NCBI GenBank assembly: GCA_036399175.1
Contig: DASWNP010000018.1
Coordinates: 18,309-82,308, forward strand
Source of the DNA: DASWNP01 sp036399175
GTDB taxonomy: Bacteria; Acidobacteriota; Blastocatellia; Pyrinomonadales; Pyrinomonadaceae
Direction of reading: 5' to 3'
DNA: 64,000 nt
Every line of letters starts with the position of its first letter. Position 1 is the stretch's first letter. Both the position numbers and the translations under genes were made by a program. This document shows, in pieces, positions 42,766 through 52,616 of this stretch. Below the pieces are notes generated by a model. That model did not search any database and was not told the DNA's origin. It saw only the letters and a list, made by a program, of their open reading frames with translations.

Positions 42766-44001
42766 ATGCCCACTTACGTCTTCAAAGGCCGCAACCGCAT
42801 GGGCGAGGTTATCGTCGGCGAGCGCGCCGCCGACAGCCGCGATGTCCTTCGGCAGCTTCTGCGCCGCGAGCAGGTGATGCTCACTTCCGTCAAAGAGAAG
42901 GGAAAGGAAGTCGCGCTGCCTCTGCCGAAGTCCGTCGGACGCAAGAAAGTGAAGGCGAAAGACCTCTCCATCTTCACGCGCCAGTTCTCCGTGATGATTG
43001 ACGCCGGTCTGCCCCTCGTGCAGTGTCTTGAGATTCTCGCGCAGCAGCAGGAGAACAAGTATTTTCAGTACGTGCTGACGCAGGTGCGTCAATCCGTCGA
43101 GGAAGGCTCGACGCTCGCCGTCGCGCTCGCGCGCCATCCGAAAGTCTTCGACACGCTCTTCACAAACATGATTGACGCGGGCGAGACCGGCGGTATCCTC
43201 GACATCATCCTCCAGCGTCTTTCCACCTACATCGAGAAGATAGTCAAGCTCAAACGCGACGTCATCTCCGCGCTCATCTACCCGACTGCGGTCATCCTCA
43301 TCGCCATCGCCGTCATCGCCGTCATCCTCATCTTCGTCATCCCGGCCTTCCAGAACATCTTCCTCGGCCTGCTCGGCCCCGGCGAACAACTCCCTCTGCC
43401 GACGCGCATGGTCGTCGGGCTCAGCAAATTCCTCTCGGGCTGGGGCGGCCTTGTCATCCTCGCCGCCATCATCGGCTCGGTCATCGGCCTGCGCTTCTAC
43501 TACAAGACTCCGGGCGGGCGTCGCGTCATCGACCGACTCATGCTCAAGCTTCCCGTCTTCGGCAACATCCTACGCAAGATAGCCGTCGCGCGTTTCTCCC
43601 GCACGCTCTCCACGCTCCTGTCCTCCGGCGTTCCCATCCTCCAATCGCTCGACATCACCGCACGCACCGCCGGCAACGTCATCCTCGAAGAGGCCATCAC
43701 GAAAATCCGCATCGGCGTCGAACGTGGCGAAAGCTTCGTCGAGCCCCTCAAAGCGACCGACATGTTCCCCAACATGGTCGCCCAGATGGTCGGCATCGGC
43801 GAGCAGACCGGTGCCCTCGACGCCATGCTCGGCAAAATCGCCGACTTCTACGAACAGGAAGTAGACTCAGCCATCGCCAACCTCCTCACCCTCATCGAGC
43901 CCATCATGATCGGCTTCCTCGGCATCACCATCGGCTCCATCGTCATCGCCATGTACATGCCGCTCTTCACCCTCATCGGCAAACTCGCCGGAGCCAAATA
44001 A
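42766..44001 (+). CDS. pilC: Type IV pilus inner-membrane platform protein PilC
   Basis: A 411-residue GspF/PilC protein. Two homologous cytosolic helical domains (FTRQFSVMIDAGLPLVQCL and FSRTLSTLLSSGVPILQSL) alternate with three membrane helices (~175-200, ~225-245, ~380-405). It couples PilB and PilT to pilin (un)loading. The last chromosomal gene before the compositional change at ~44,000; a pilR/pilS or pilA gene, common after pilC elsewhere, does not follow. Confidence 0.95.
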   Translation: MPTYVFKGRNRMGEVIVGERAADSRDVLRQLLRREQVMLTSVKEKGKEVALPLPKSVGRKKVKAKDLSIFTRQFSVMIDAGLPLVQCLEILAQQQENKYFQYVLTQVRQSVEEGSTLAVALARHPKVFDTLFTNMIDAGETGGILDIILQRLSTYIEKIVKLKRDVISALIYPTAVILIAIAVIAVILIFVIPAFQNIFLGLLGPGEQLPLPTRMVVGLSKFLSGWGGLVILAAIIGSVIGLRFYYKTPGGRRVIDRLMLKLPVFGNILRKIAVARFSRTLSTLLSSGVPILQSLDITARTAGNVILEEAITKIRIGVERGESFVEPLKATDMFPNMVAQMVGIGEQTGALDAMLGKIADFYEQEVDSAIANLLTLIEPIMIGFLGITIGSIVIAMYMPLFTLIGKLAGAK

Positions 44002-44030
44002 AGAACAAGGACACGACTGTTGTGCGAAAG

Positions 44031-44114
44031 CAATAAAGTTTCGTTCGGAGCAATAAAGTTTCGTTCAGAGCAATAAAGTTGGGTTCGGGGCAATAAAGTT
44101 TCGTCCGGGGCAAT
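44031..44114 (+). repeat. 20-bp tandem repeat at the island edge
   Basis: Four and a bit units of CAATAAAGTTTCGTTCGGAG, starting at 44031, 44051, 44071, 44091 and ending in a partial unit at 44111-44114. The units differ at a few positions (GGG for TCG in the third). It lies just 30 nt after pilC, at the point where the sequence turns AT-rich. Confidence 0.85.
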
Positions 44115-44176
44115 GAAAAGATAAGTTCTGACACTCACCAGCTTTTTGCGGTAGTGTTAAACACCTGCTTCGCCTG

Positions 44177-44212
44177 AACGGCCCCAAGCTGTTATAACAG
44201 CTTGGGGCCGTT
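44177..44212. terminator. Perfect 36-nt palindrome, terminator-like
   Basis: AACGGCCCCAAGCTGTTA followed directly by its exact inverse complement (centre at 44194/44195). No T-run follows, so it may be a factor-independent hairpin terminator of weak type, or a protein-binding/recombination site. From here to 44,699 I see no convincing gene; a 64-codon frame at 44,457-44,651 has no support. Confidence 0.55.
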
Positions 44213-44699
44213 CCTTCGCACAAAGGAATTACTACTACTCGAAATGCTATAACGACGAACTGAGAGCAGGTCAGAAGCCTACCGGGCAATTGCTTTTTCC
44301 AGTTTGAAGTAGTGACAGTTTTAATTGGCAGTTAGTTCGAGGTGATTTGTCTGCGCAAAGATTTCGAGGGCTATATTCCTGCTGGGTAATTACATATTCT
44401 CGGTTGCGGTATTAGCAGTTTGCCAGTCAGAGTAATTGTAATTTTCCGAGCCGGAAGTGAGACGCTCGGTACTTTGGGCATACGGCTTCGTGAGCGGTGA
44501 GGGGCTTAAAGAGTTTCTACGTAATCGCGAACTTGTATCCGAATGCGCTGGTGTGCCGTTTTGCCAGAGAGGTAGAAGATATAAATGTAGATACTTGGTG
44601 GATAAAATAGCTAAAGCAATCTTCCTGTTTTATAGAAATCATGTGAATTAACGGCCAGGCTGAGCGTATGGTAGCATTTCTTCTATTTTATCGGGTGAG

Positions 44700-46265
44700 T
44701 CACATATCTATTTCTATCATTTTGAATAGATGTAAATATCTCTGAGCAATATCACGATTTGCTCTTAACTTGTCTTCAATATCTTTTCGGGTCCACCATC
44801 TAGCCCAATACTGCATTCGCTCATCAGGAAGTGTTTCCAAAAACCTGATTAAGGGCTCCGTTAGACCACAAAACGCAACTAGTAAGTAGCCCTGGGCTTG
44901 ATGTAAGTAAAGAATCTCTAACAACCCATTAACCGCAGACATATTCACAGGTTGCTTTTGATAGGCTTTACATTGAACGAGAATACGCTTTAATTCAAAG
45001 AGATTTTCTTCTTTGACTGGTTGATGAGGAGAAGGACCAAGATACCATTCGGCCATAATATCTCGACCTAAATCTGGCGCTCTACCTTTACCAATTTTGT
45101 ATGCCCATCTTACCCCCGCCTCTCGGTTCAATAACTCCAGTATAAGCTGCTCAAATTCGTCATCATCTATCTTCTGGTTCCATACAAACTGGGTTGAGGA
45201 AAATAGAATTTTTGATTCTATTTGATGCCTTTCCAGCAGTCTTTCCTTTTCTTGCGTATATGTGCCCAAGCCACACTCTTGTTCCAAAGAAAAAATACCG
45301 CCATCTGTTAATACAATAAGATGTGACTCGATGGGAATTAATACTGCTCTCTCATTAAGCACCAATGATCCGTTATGCCCGCTTTCTCCTACTTCAGTAT
45401 TTTGCCCCCAAGCACCCAATAATTTATCGGCAAGCTTTATGCTGTCGTGTGGGATAGCATTCTTAATACCCATTGAGCTAATCACCTTACAACTTACACC
45501 CTCAAGTATCGTAGATTTTCCCTTTAGTGATTCGCTACTTATTAACGAAAAAAGGGAGACACCTAAATCGATTGCAAACAATACAGGGCTTGCAGATCTA
45601 ACATACGACCAGTATGGATTGCTGCGTTCATGGTAATTAATTTCCGTATTAGCTGAACTTACATTCATGCCGATCTGACTGAGCACTTTTCCCGCCCATT
45701 GACGCCCTTCTTCCGCATGATATTCGTCGTATCCAACACCACCATCCAATAGACTATATAAAGAACTGAAGGACCAAGCAGCTATCATACTTCTCTCAAG
45801 AATTTGTCTTAACACTTCAAAATCGGGCGCATTAAGATTGATGAAGCTGGCGGGGGGTTGTTTGTCAAATAATATGTAGCGACTTGAGATTTCCCCATCA
45901 ACAAATTCATGCTGTTCATCTACTAATCTTACCGATGCGATGTTTGAAGTACGCAAAAAGACTGCCCATAAACTAGATATCAGGTAGTGGAAATCAGATC
46001 TATCCCCATTAAATCCATAGGTTCTTACGATTCCATACATGAAGGCTGCTTTCTCATCGGAGTTAATCACGATGTTAAGCCGCATTGGGAAATTATGAGA
46101 AAACAATATACTGACTCTTCCAGACTTATCTTTAGATAAATCTTCTTCAATAGTTAGACCAAGTTCACCTCCGATTCGTTTGAGTTCGCTAAGAAATTTA
46201 TCAACAAGTATTTGGGAGCCATATTCCTGCTCCAGTGGCACAGACTTTCTAATACGCCGCCTCAT
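44700..46265 (-). CDS. Mrr-like restriction endonuclease-domain protein
   Basis: A 521-residue protein, the most AT-rich gene of the window. The C-terminal ~150 residues look like an Mrr_cat/PD-(D/E)XK nuclease: DDEFEQLILELLNREAG, then GRDIMAEW (Asp ~401) and ILVQCKAY (Gln-x-Lys ~430-432) and the helix MSAVNGLLEILYL. The first ~350 residues form an unrecognised domain with aromatic and hydrophobic strands, possibly a sensor. It may restrict modified or foreign DNA. Monocistronic; its composition differs strongly from pilC and also from the dnd genes, suggesting a separate acquisition. Confidence 0.65.
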   Translation of the reverse strand: MRRRIRKSVPLEQEYGSQILVDKFLSELKRIGGELGLTIEEDLSKDKSGRVSILFSHNFPMRLNIVINSDEKAAFMYGIVRTYGFNGDRSDFHYLISSLWAVFLRTSNIASVRLVDEQHEFVDGEISSRYILFDKQPPASFINLNAPDFEVLRQILERSMIAAWSFSSLYSLLDGGVGYDEYHAEEGRQWAGKVLSQIGMNVSSANTEINYHERSNPYWSYVRSASPVLFAIDLGVSLFSLISSESLKGKSTILEGVSCKVISSMGIKNAIPHDSIKLADKLLGAWGQNTEVGESGHNGSLVLNERAVLIPIESHLIVLTDGGIFSLEQECGLGTYTQEKERLLERHQIESKILFSSTQFVWNQKIDDDEFEQLILELLNREAGVRWAYKIGKGRAPDLGRDIMAEWYLGPSPHQPVKEENLFELKRILVQCKAYQKQPVNMSAVNGLLEILYLHQAQGYLLVAFCGLTEPLIRFLETLPDERMQYWARWWTRKDIEDKLRANRDIAQRYLHLFKMIEIDM

Positions 46266-46378
46266 CTTTTTCTAGGAGAATCCTTTTAATCGATTACAAG
46301 TTAATTAATACCAACGGTTTTATTTACCCACCAATAGGCACGACGCTTAGTGACCTGTCTCCTCGCGGGCCACTCGAA

Positions 46379-48166
46379 TTACGGGATATTGAACACCGCA
46401 AGGGCCATCTGCACAAGCTCGTTTTCCCGCGTCTGAAACTCAGCCGTTGTCCAGTTCGCAAAGGAATCTAGTCGGCGGGTCAGCCCTACGCCTGACCGGG
46501 CGAACTCCGCCTTCTTAGCCGCAAAGTTAGCATTGCCGATTACCGAGTTGTCTGACGCAGCCATAATCGTCAGATTGGCCAGACAGTGCTTCACCAACTC
46601 CATCGCTGAATCTTGGTGGCCGGCTGGCGTGTTGTCCGGGTAGATGTGTTCCAGCGTGATCGCGGCCACGTCGAAAACTGTCATGGTGTCAGGGGTAGGA
46701 GGGTAGCGGCGGCGTGGACCTCGTTCATACCAACGCCGATAGCTCTCCAACGTCGAGAGAAAGTGCCTGATCTCCCTCTTTCGCACGGTGTTGTCAGAGT
46801 ATTCGAGCTTCGCGACAAGGTTAGTCCCGAAGGAGTGATCGGGAGCACGAGCGGCAATCAGCGCAGCTAGCTGGTTATGTAGAGAGCGCACTTGATAGGT
46901 ACGGGGCCGGTCGCGCATTCTCTTTGCCTCAGCGTAATAAGGCCCATAAAGAGGACTCGGGTGAGCGCCGACAATCGTGATATAGCGAAACACGAGCCGT
47001 TCGAGCAACCGGACGTCTTGGGTGAATTTAGCTTCACCTATCTTCACGGCACTCAGTAGAAGCGGATGGGCGGCTTCGTGGCGAAGTACGTTCACGAGCC
47101 GGTGTAGCCGGTCGCGATCCCACGCTGTAGCAGTCGAGGCGCTCGAGAACGGCCATTCCCCTTGCAGAATCGCGAAGAATGCCGGCTTGTTGTCTGCGAG
47201 GGCTGACACGAAATCTCTTATTGAAGCAGCCGTGCGGGTATGGAGGAACTCTTTTTGATACGTGTCAAATAGGTGGTTGTTAGGTGCGCGGCGTCCTGTC
47301 ACGGAAGGAAAGAACGCCTTGAGGTACTTGGTGATTTCCTCTGCCGTTCCGTCCAAGATATCATCCCACAGGTGCTCGACGGTATCCTGTACAACAGGAT
47401 CTGACTCAAGGAGTTCAAGCGTTAGAGCGCGGAGGAGATCCCCGTCTGTCAGATTCCGGCCACGGTCATTTAGGACTGAGAACAGCCGGTACGCCTCTGA
47501 GCGGTTTTGGCTAACTACGTGGATGACGACGCAATCTTCAGAGATGGTTTTATATAGCTCAACGAGAGCTTCGAAAATATCCGTATCTGTGCCAGCGCCA
47601 CCAATGATAGGTTCGACGAGTTCGCGGTTGATGGCTTCATAGGCATATTGGAGCCGTCGGTGCGATTCTCTCGAGGGTGCAGCAGTGGTGTCACTGAACA
47701 AAGTCCTGAAGAAGAACTCATCCCTCCTAGACAACTGTAACTTTGGGACATACACCCGGTTGGCACCCTGCGTCTCTTTATAATCCAAGAATGCCTCGCG
47801 TATTTCTACACGTTTAGCCGCACAAGCTCCGCTGATAGCCGGATCTGTGGATCGGGAAGCTAGATTGCTCAACCCGCTCATAATATTAGACATGGCCAAT
47901 GAAACGGTGGCCATACGCTGTTGACCATCAACCACTTCATGCCTTCTGGAAACGCTGTTTGCAAACGGAATGTAGACATTCACCATCCCGCCCATGAAAT
48001 GGGGGCTTCTAGGTTTTGCACGAACTATTAGTGATTTGACATCATTAATAAAGTCAGCTACCTCTTCTGCCTCCCATGCGTAGCCGCGCTGGTACTTCGG
48101 GACGAAGAAGGGGTAGTGGTTTCGGAATACTTCCCCCATAGACGGGGACGGAATGTTAACAGTCAT
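46379..48166 (-). CDS. DUF262-DUF1524 protein (GmrSD/SspE-type DNA restriction protein)
   Basis: A 595-residue protein. The N-terminal DUF262 domain, of the ParB/sulfiredoxin-like superfamily, shows VPKYQRGYAW (~24-30) and VVDGQQRMATVSLAM (~79). The C-terminal DUF1524 domain is an HNH-type nuclease with TLEHIYPDN (~506) and CLANLTIMAASDNSVI. This architecture occurs in the type IV enzymes GmrSD, BrxU and in SspE, the effector of single-strand phosphorothioate defence. It lies ~420 nt from dndA and no DndFGH is present, so it may provide phosphorothioate-linked restriction here (inference from context and architecture). Confidence 0.8.
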   Translation of the reverse strand: MTVNIPSPSMGEVFRNHYPFFVPKYQRGYAWEAEEVADFINDVKSLIVRAKPRSPHFMGGMVNVYIPFANSVSRRHEVVDGQQRMATVSLAMSNIMSGLSNLASRSTDPAISGACAAKRVEIREAFLDYKETQGANRVYVPKLQLSRRDEFFFRTLFSDTTAAPSRESHRRLQYAYEAINRELVEPIIGGAGTDTDIFEALVELYKTISEDCVVIHVVSQNRSEAYRLFSVLNDRGRNLTDGDLLRALTLELLESDPVVQDTVEHLWDDILDGTAEEITKYLKAFFPSVTGRRAPNNHLFDTYQKEFLHTRTAASIRDFVSALADNKPAFFAILQGEWPFSSASTATAWDRDRLHRLVNVLRHEAAHPLLLSAVKIGEAKFTQDVRLLERLVFRYITIVGAHPSPLYGPYYAEAKRMRDRPRTYQVRSLHNQLAALIAARAPDHSFGTNLVAKLEYSDNTVRKREIRHFLSTLESYRRWYERGPRRRYPPTPDTMTVFDVAAITLEHIYPDNTPAGHQDSAMELVKHCLANLTIMAASDNSVIGNANFAAKKAEFARSGVGLTRRLDSFANWTTAEFQTRENELVQMALAVFNIP

Positions 48167-48589
48167 GGTTATAGGATTAGTCTGCGAGTCAGAATAAGAT
48201 CACGAAACAGTAGAAGATGAGGTTTGCGCGGGGTTACCCGGGCCAGCGGGAAGGTAGACTTTCTTTCAATGGTAGCCACCTCGTTCTCAAGCCACCTTTA
48301 GGTCGGATGCTGCCGAACAAGATGACTGTGAGGAACACCGGCACAGGGCAGCATAGCAAGCGCCCCAAGGTCTCTTCGCACGTACGAATCAGTATAACGT
48401 CCGAGCCAAGTTGCTGCGCGCGAAGCACATTCTATCTTATCTTCAGTCTAATACGAGTGTAATTCTTGCAGGCGGTTGTATAGAGCAATTGTGACCACAC
48501 CGACGAGATTAGGATGCGAATTGTCAGGACAAAGTGTGAAGGCAGCTCTATGAGTGTTGTTACAATGATCACTTTGAGCGAAGATGTCG
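48167..48589. other. Intergenic stretch without gene
   Basis: Between the divergently-read end of the DUF262 gene start (48166) and the dndA stop (48590). Short frames exist on both strands (48,217-48,462 and 48,234-48,428) but neither has a ribosome binding site or protein-like composition. I see no repeat or clear promoter. Confidence 0.6.
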
Positions 48590-49720
48590 TTACCTCAAGC
48601 TCTTGACGATTTTCGCGACTCCGCTCCAGTCAATCTCCTCGGTCATGTGGCACCAAGAAATTCTGATGGCACCTTCAATCCGCTCGGTTGATAACCCCAT
48701 TGCCTTAAGTACGTGGCTTGGCTGATAGCTGTGCGACGTGCAAGCGGAGCCATTTGAAACAGCCACCAAGTCTTTCAGCGCGACCATGACAGCCTCCGAG
48801 TCTAATCCCGGGAAGGACAGATTTAAGACGTGCGGCAATGTGCGCGCCTCTTCTCCGTTAATTAACGGTGAGAGAGGGCTTAGAGCTTTTAGGGCTCTAT
48901 CGCGAAGGGCGCGGCAGGCTTTCTCGCGCTTACTATGATTCTTTAGCGCAAGTTCGGCAGCAAGACCCAGTCCAACTATGAGGGGCACAGGTAGAGTTCC
49001 GGGACGCAGACCTCTTTCTTGGCCCCCGCCGAAGAGTAAGGGTGAAAGTGGCGCACGTTTATATCCGCGCCTTCGAGTGATAAGAGCACCGATCCCCTTG
49101 GGCCCGTAGATCTTATGTCCGCTAACGCTGATGAAGTCTATGCGGGGGTTCTGTAGCGTCTTGATGTCCTTCCCGAATCCCTGTGCGGCATCAACGTGGA
49201 AATAAGCCGAGTGGCTGGCTAATCCATCTGCTATCTCGGTTAAAGGCTGCACCACGCCGGTCTCGTTATTCGCATGCATGATACTTACGAGTAACGTGTC
49301 ATCGCGTAGCGCGTTGCTGACGCTGTCCGGATCGACCCATCCTTCTGAGGTGGGAGGGAGCAAAGTTACCTCGAATCCCCTCTTAGACAAAGCCTCAAGC
49401 GGCTCCAGAACCGCCTTGTGTTCAATCGCGGTGCTTACGATATGTTTATGACCGGTTTTCTCGCCGAACTCAGCTAAACCCAAGACCACTAGGTTATTGC
49501 TTTCAGTTGCCCCGCTTGTAAAGACCACCTCCTCACGACTAGCGCTCACCACTTCCGCCACTTGATCACGGGCGCGCTGCACAGCCTGATTAGCCCTTGC
49601 CCCGTACTCATGCGTCCGGCTCCCCGCATTTCCAAATTCAATCTTTAGATAACGGATTACTTCCTCACCCACCTTAGGTTCGATGGGGGAGGTGGCGTTG
49701 CAGTCTAGGTAAATAGGCAT
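48590..49720 (-). CDS. dndA: Cysteine desulfurase DndA
   Basis: A 376-residue pyridoxal-phosphate enzyme (NifS/IscS class). It has YLDCNATSPIEP, TSGATESNN, HVDAAQGFGK, the PLP lysine in SGHKIYGPKG and the persulfide cysteine in NGSACTSHSYQPSHVL (~324). It provides sulfur, as a persulfide, to DndC for DNA phosphorothioation. It is divergent from dndB, the standard arrangement of the system, with a 213-nt control region between. IscS-type function in Fe-S assembly is a less likely alternative given the location. Confidence 0.9.
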   Translation of the reverse strand: MPIYLDCNATSPIEPKVGEEVIRYLKIEFGNAGSRTHEYGARANQAVQRARDQVAEVVSASREEVVFTSGATESNNLVVLGLAEFGEKTGHKHIVSTAIEHKAVLEPLEALSKRGFEVTLLPPTSEGWVDPDSVSNALRDDTLLVSIMHANNETGVVQPLTEIADGLASHSAYFHVDAAQGFGKDIKTLQNPRIDFISVSGHKIYGPKGIGALITRRRGYKRAPLSPLLFGGGQERGLRPGTLPVPLIVGLGLAAELALKNHSKREKACRALRDRALKALSPLSPLINGEEARTLPHVLNLSFPGLDSEAVMVALKDLVAVSNGSACTSHSYQPSHVLKAMGLSTERIEGAIRISWCHMTEEIDWSGVAKIVKSLR

Positions 49721-49821
49721 TTTCGCTTAGTCCCTTCGTCTCCAGGGGCGCTTGACCAAGAGTTTGGTTCATTGTACGTTAAATCTTTTGTGTCGGTACG
49801 TCATTTTTTGGAAGATTTTCG

Positions 49822-49850
49822 TTGACATTAACAGGCACTTCACTTAGGCT
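49822..49850 (+). promoter_or_regulatory. Possible promoter for dndBCDE
   Basis: TTGACA (49822-49827), 17-nt spacer, TAGGCT (49845-49850), ~85 nt upstream of dndB. The -10 is weak, so this is tentative. DndB represses the dnd operon in known systems by binding this type of region. Confidence 0.4.
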
Positions 49851-49933
49851 CTCCGCAACAGGTGGGGAGGGGCTCTTAGTGCGAGACGAAGCTGCCGCCT
49901 GCCCTTCACCTTCTCTCCGGGGCTATTCAGATT

Positions 49934-51034
49934 ATGGCGAATACTTCATTTGAATATGTGTTCCCTGCCATTAAAGGTATGCAGGCGAGGCGCGAGTACT
50001 ACATCTCCATGTGCCCAATGCGGCTCATCCCCAAAATCTTCGTATTCAACGACGAGGAACTGCCACCCGAATTGAGGGCACAGCGCACGCTCAACAAAAC
50101 CCGCTTGCCTCAGATGGCTCGCTACATTCTCGATAATCGGAACGACTACACATTCTCCGCAATCACTGCTTCGGTTGATGCAGATGTAAAGTTTATGGCG
50201 ACGGATGCGGATGCGGATAGTAAACTAATTGGCCGCCTACACATTCCGATGACGGCGCGATTTATTATCAATGACGGACAGCACCGCCGCGCCGCGATTG
50301 AGATAGCCCTTCGTGAAAATCCAGAGTTAGCTGACGAGAGTATTGCCGTAGTCTTCTTTTTGGATCGCGGTCTCGAACGATGCCAGCAGATGTTCGCTGA
50401 CCTTAATCGTCACGCCATCCGCCCCTCACAATCCATCGGCGTACTGTATGACCATAGAGATCGAATGGCAGAGATCGCCAGACTCATAGTTCTTAAATCA
50501 CCACTCTTCTGCGATGTCGTCGAAATGGAGAAAAGCAATCTCTCATTACGCTCGCGCAAGCTATTCACACTGAGCGCCATCTACTCTGCCACGAACTCGC
50601 TGCTCGGCTCTCTAAGCGACTCATTGGATGATAAGTCCGCAGACGTTGCCATCTCGTTTTGGGGGGAAGTGGCAAAACACTTCCCCCAATGGCAACAGGT
50701 ACGAGAGGGCAAGTTGGCAGCGAGTGAAGTTCGGGCAGACTACATCCACTCGCACGGCATTGCACTAAAAGCCATCGGCAGGATTGGTAACGTGCTCCTG
50801 CGTGAGAGGTCGAAAGCATGGAAGCGTAGCCTTAAACAGCTCTCCGAGATCGATTGGCTACGTTCAAACGCCAAGCTTTGGGAGGGACGCGCGCTAATCG
50901 GGGGACGGATTTCCAAGGCCGAATCAAACGTCATCCTCACGACCAATGTTCTTAAAAAAGGACTAGGGCTTCCGCTCACACCTGAAGAGCAGCGGCTGGA
51001 AAATGCCTTGACACGAGGTGACCATGCCAACTAG
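49934..51034 (+). CDS. dndB: Dnd regulator DndB (DGQHR domain)
   Basis: A 366-residue protein with the DGQHR signature (NDGQHRRAAIEIAL, ~114) followed by FADLNRHAIRPSQS, as in DndB. DndB is not needed for the modification itself; it represses transcription of the dnd genes and tunes modification frequency. The stop lies 11 nt inside dndC, so the operon is translationally coupled. Confidence 0.9.
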   Translation: MANTSFEYVFPAIKGMQARREYYISMCPMRLIPKIFVFNDEELPPELRAQRTLNKTRLPQMARYILDNRNDYTFSAITASVDADVKFMATDADADSKLIGRLHIPMTARFIINDGQHRRAAIEIALRENPELADESIAVVFFLDRGLERCQQMFADLNRHAIRPSQSIGVLYDHRDRMAEIARLIVLKSPLFCDVVEMEKSNLSLRSRKLFTLSAIYSATNSLLGSLSDSLDDKSADVAISFWGEVAKHFPQWQQVREGKLAASEVRADYIHSHGIALKAIGRIGNVLLRERSKAWKRSLKQLSEIDWLRSNAKLWEGRALIGGRISKAESNVILTTNVLKKGLGLPLTPEEQRLENALTRGDHAN

Positions 51035-52616
51035 TCCGAAGAGATCAGCTAAATCTGCATTCTCTTCACATGGTCTGAGGAAGACCGTAGATCTTCTCAT
51101 CGATGAGATCAAAGAAATCTACCTCGCCGATCAGATTCCATGGATAGTTGGATACAGCGGAGGTAAGGATTCAACCGCGGCGCTGCAACTCGTGTGGCTC
51201 GCTCTCTCACAGCTAGAGCCTGATAAATTATTCAAACCCGTTCACGTAATCTCAACGGATACCCTAGTCGAGAATCCTATCGTTGCTACTTGGGTGACCC
51301 GCTCCCTTGAGTTGATGCGGAAGAGCACGGAGGCTGCGGGTCTGCCAATATACCCACATCGCCTCACCCCAACCATTTCAGACACCTTTTGGGTCAACCT
51401 GATTGGACGGGGCTATCCCGCGCCGCGCCCGAAATTTAGATGGTGCACAGAGCGCCTTAAGATTAAGCCCTCAAACGCATTTATTAACAGTATGGTCCGC
51501 CGGTACGGAGAGGCCATCGTGGTACTCGGCACGAGGAAGGCTGAAAGCGCAGTTCGAGCGCGGGTAATGAAGAAGCTTGAGCAAAAACGAATGCGGGAGC
51601 GCCTCAGTCCCAATGCATCGCTATCGAACTCGCTCGTCTTTAGCCCCATAGAGGACTGGACCAACGATGATGTCTGGCTATTCCTGATGCAGACCCCGAA
51701 CCCATGGGGCAATAACAACAAAGCTTTGTTAACCATGTATCAAGGAGCGTCACCTGACGGTGAATGCCCCTTAGTCGTTGACACTACCACACCGAGTTGC
51801 GGGGACAGCCGCTTCGGATGCTGGGTGTGTACGTTGGTCGATCAAGATCGATCCATGGCAGCAATGGTCCAAAATGATGAGGAAAAAGAATGGATGCTGC
51901 CCCTGCTTGAACTGCGAAATGCATTAGACCCGCGGGCTGCAAACGGCATGAAAGACGACCGTAGTCTCCGCGACTTTCGCCGCATGAACGGTACAGTAAC
52001 TCTATTGAATGATCGGCACATTCCCGGCCCTTACACGCAAGCATCTCGGGAGAATTGGTTACGCAAAGTTCTGACTGTTCAGAAGTGGGTGCGTGAGAAC
52101 GGCCCCAAGTATGTTCATAACATCGAACTGATCTCACTGGCAGAACTCCACGAAATCCGGAGAATTTGGGTCGTTGATAAGCATGAGATTGAAGATAACC
52201 TTCCGCGTATTTACGAAGAAGTCACCACTGAAAATTTCCCAGCCAATCGTCTGGATGATCACTTATCTTTTGGGGCTGATGAGATTCAGTTGCTCAAAGA
52301 GATCTGCGAAGACGACACACTGCATTTCGAGCTTGTACGTGAACTCATCGACATAGAACGACGTTATCGCACGTTATCGAAACGCGCGGGTTTGTACGAG
52401 GCCTTGGAGCAGGCATTCCGGCGGAACTTCTATGATAGCGCTGAAGACGCGGCGGACAGAGCGAGGGCTTATCGTGACGTATCGGATGCCCTTGAAGCCG
52501 AGAAGTTATCTTTCGATCCCGCGTACAAAGACGGTGCCTCGATCCTTTCTATTCTTTCGGATAAAGCTTCGCTACGTGAATTAATTGACCAAGTGAATCA
52601 CAGAGGTGATGCGTGA
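51024..52616 (+). CDS. dndC: DNA phosphorothioation sulfurtransferase DndC
   Basis: A 530-residue PAPS-reductase-like enzyme with the PP-loop SGGKDST (~45). CTERLKIKPSN, CPLVVD, CGDSRFGCWVCTLVDQDRS supply the conserved cysteines of the Fe-S site. It activates the DNA backbone with ATP and inserts sulfur from DndA. ATG at 51024 with GAGG just upstream; a GTG at 51,018 is also possible. It overlaps dndB by 11 nt and dndD by 4 nt. Confidence 0.93.
   Translation: MPTSPKRSAKSAFSSHGLRKTVDLLIDEIKEIYLADQIPWIVGYSGGKDSTAALQLVWLALSQLEPDKLFKPVHVISTDTLVENPIVATWVTRSLELMRKSTEAAGLPIYPHRLTPTISDTFWVNLIGRGYPAPRPKFRWCTERLKIKPSNAFINSMVRRYGEAIVVLGTRKAESAVRARVMKKLEQKRMRERLSPNASLSNSLVFSPIEDWTNDDVWLFLMQTPNPWGNNNKALLTMYQGASPDGECPLVVDTTTPSCGDSRFGCWVCTLVDQDRSMAAMVQNDEEKEWMLPLLELRNALDPRAANGMKDDRSLRDFRRMNGTVTLLNDRHIPGPYTQASRENWLRKVLTVQKWVRENGPKYVHNIELISLAELHEIRRIWVVDKHEIEDNLPRIYEEVTTENFPANRLDDHLSFGADEIQLLKEICEDDTLHFELVRELIDIERRYRTLSKRAGLYEALEQAFRRNFYDSAEDAADRARAYRDVSDALEAEKLSFDPAYKDGASILSILSDKASLRELIDQVNHRGDA

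Noticed and set aside
44457..44651. 64-codon frame in the gap after pilC
   Set aside because: No ribosome binding site, no similarity to any family I know, and in a repeat-containing gap.
48217..48462. 81-codon frame between the DUF262 gene and dndA
   Set aside because: No ribosome binding site and an opposing frame of equal quality on the other strand.
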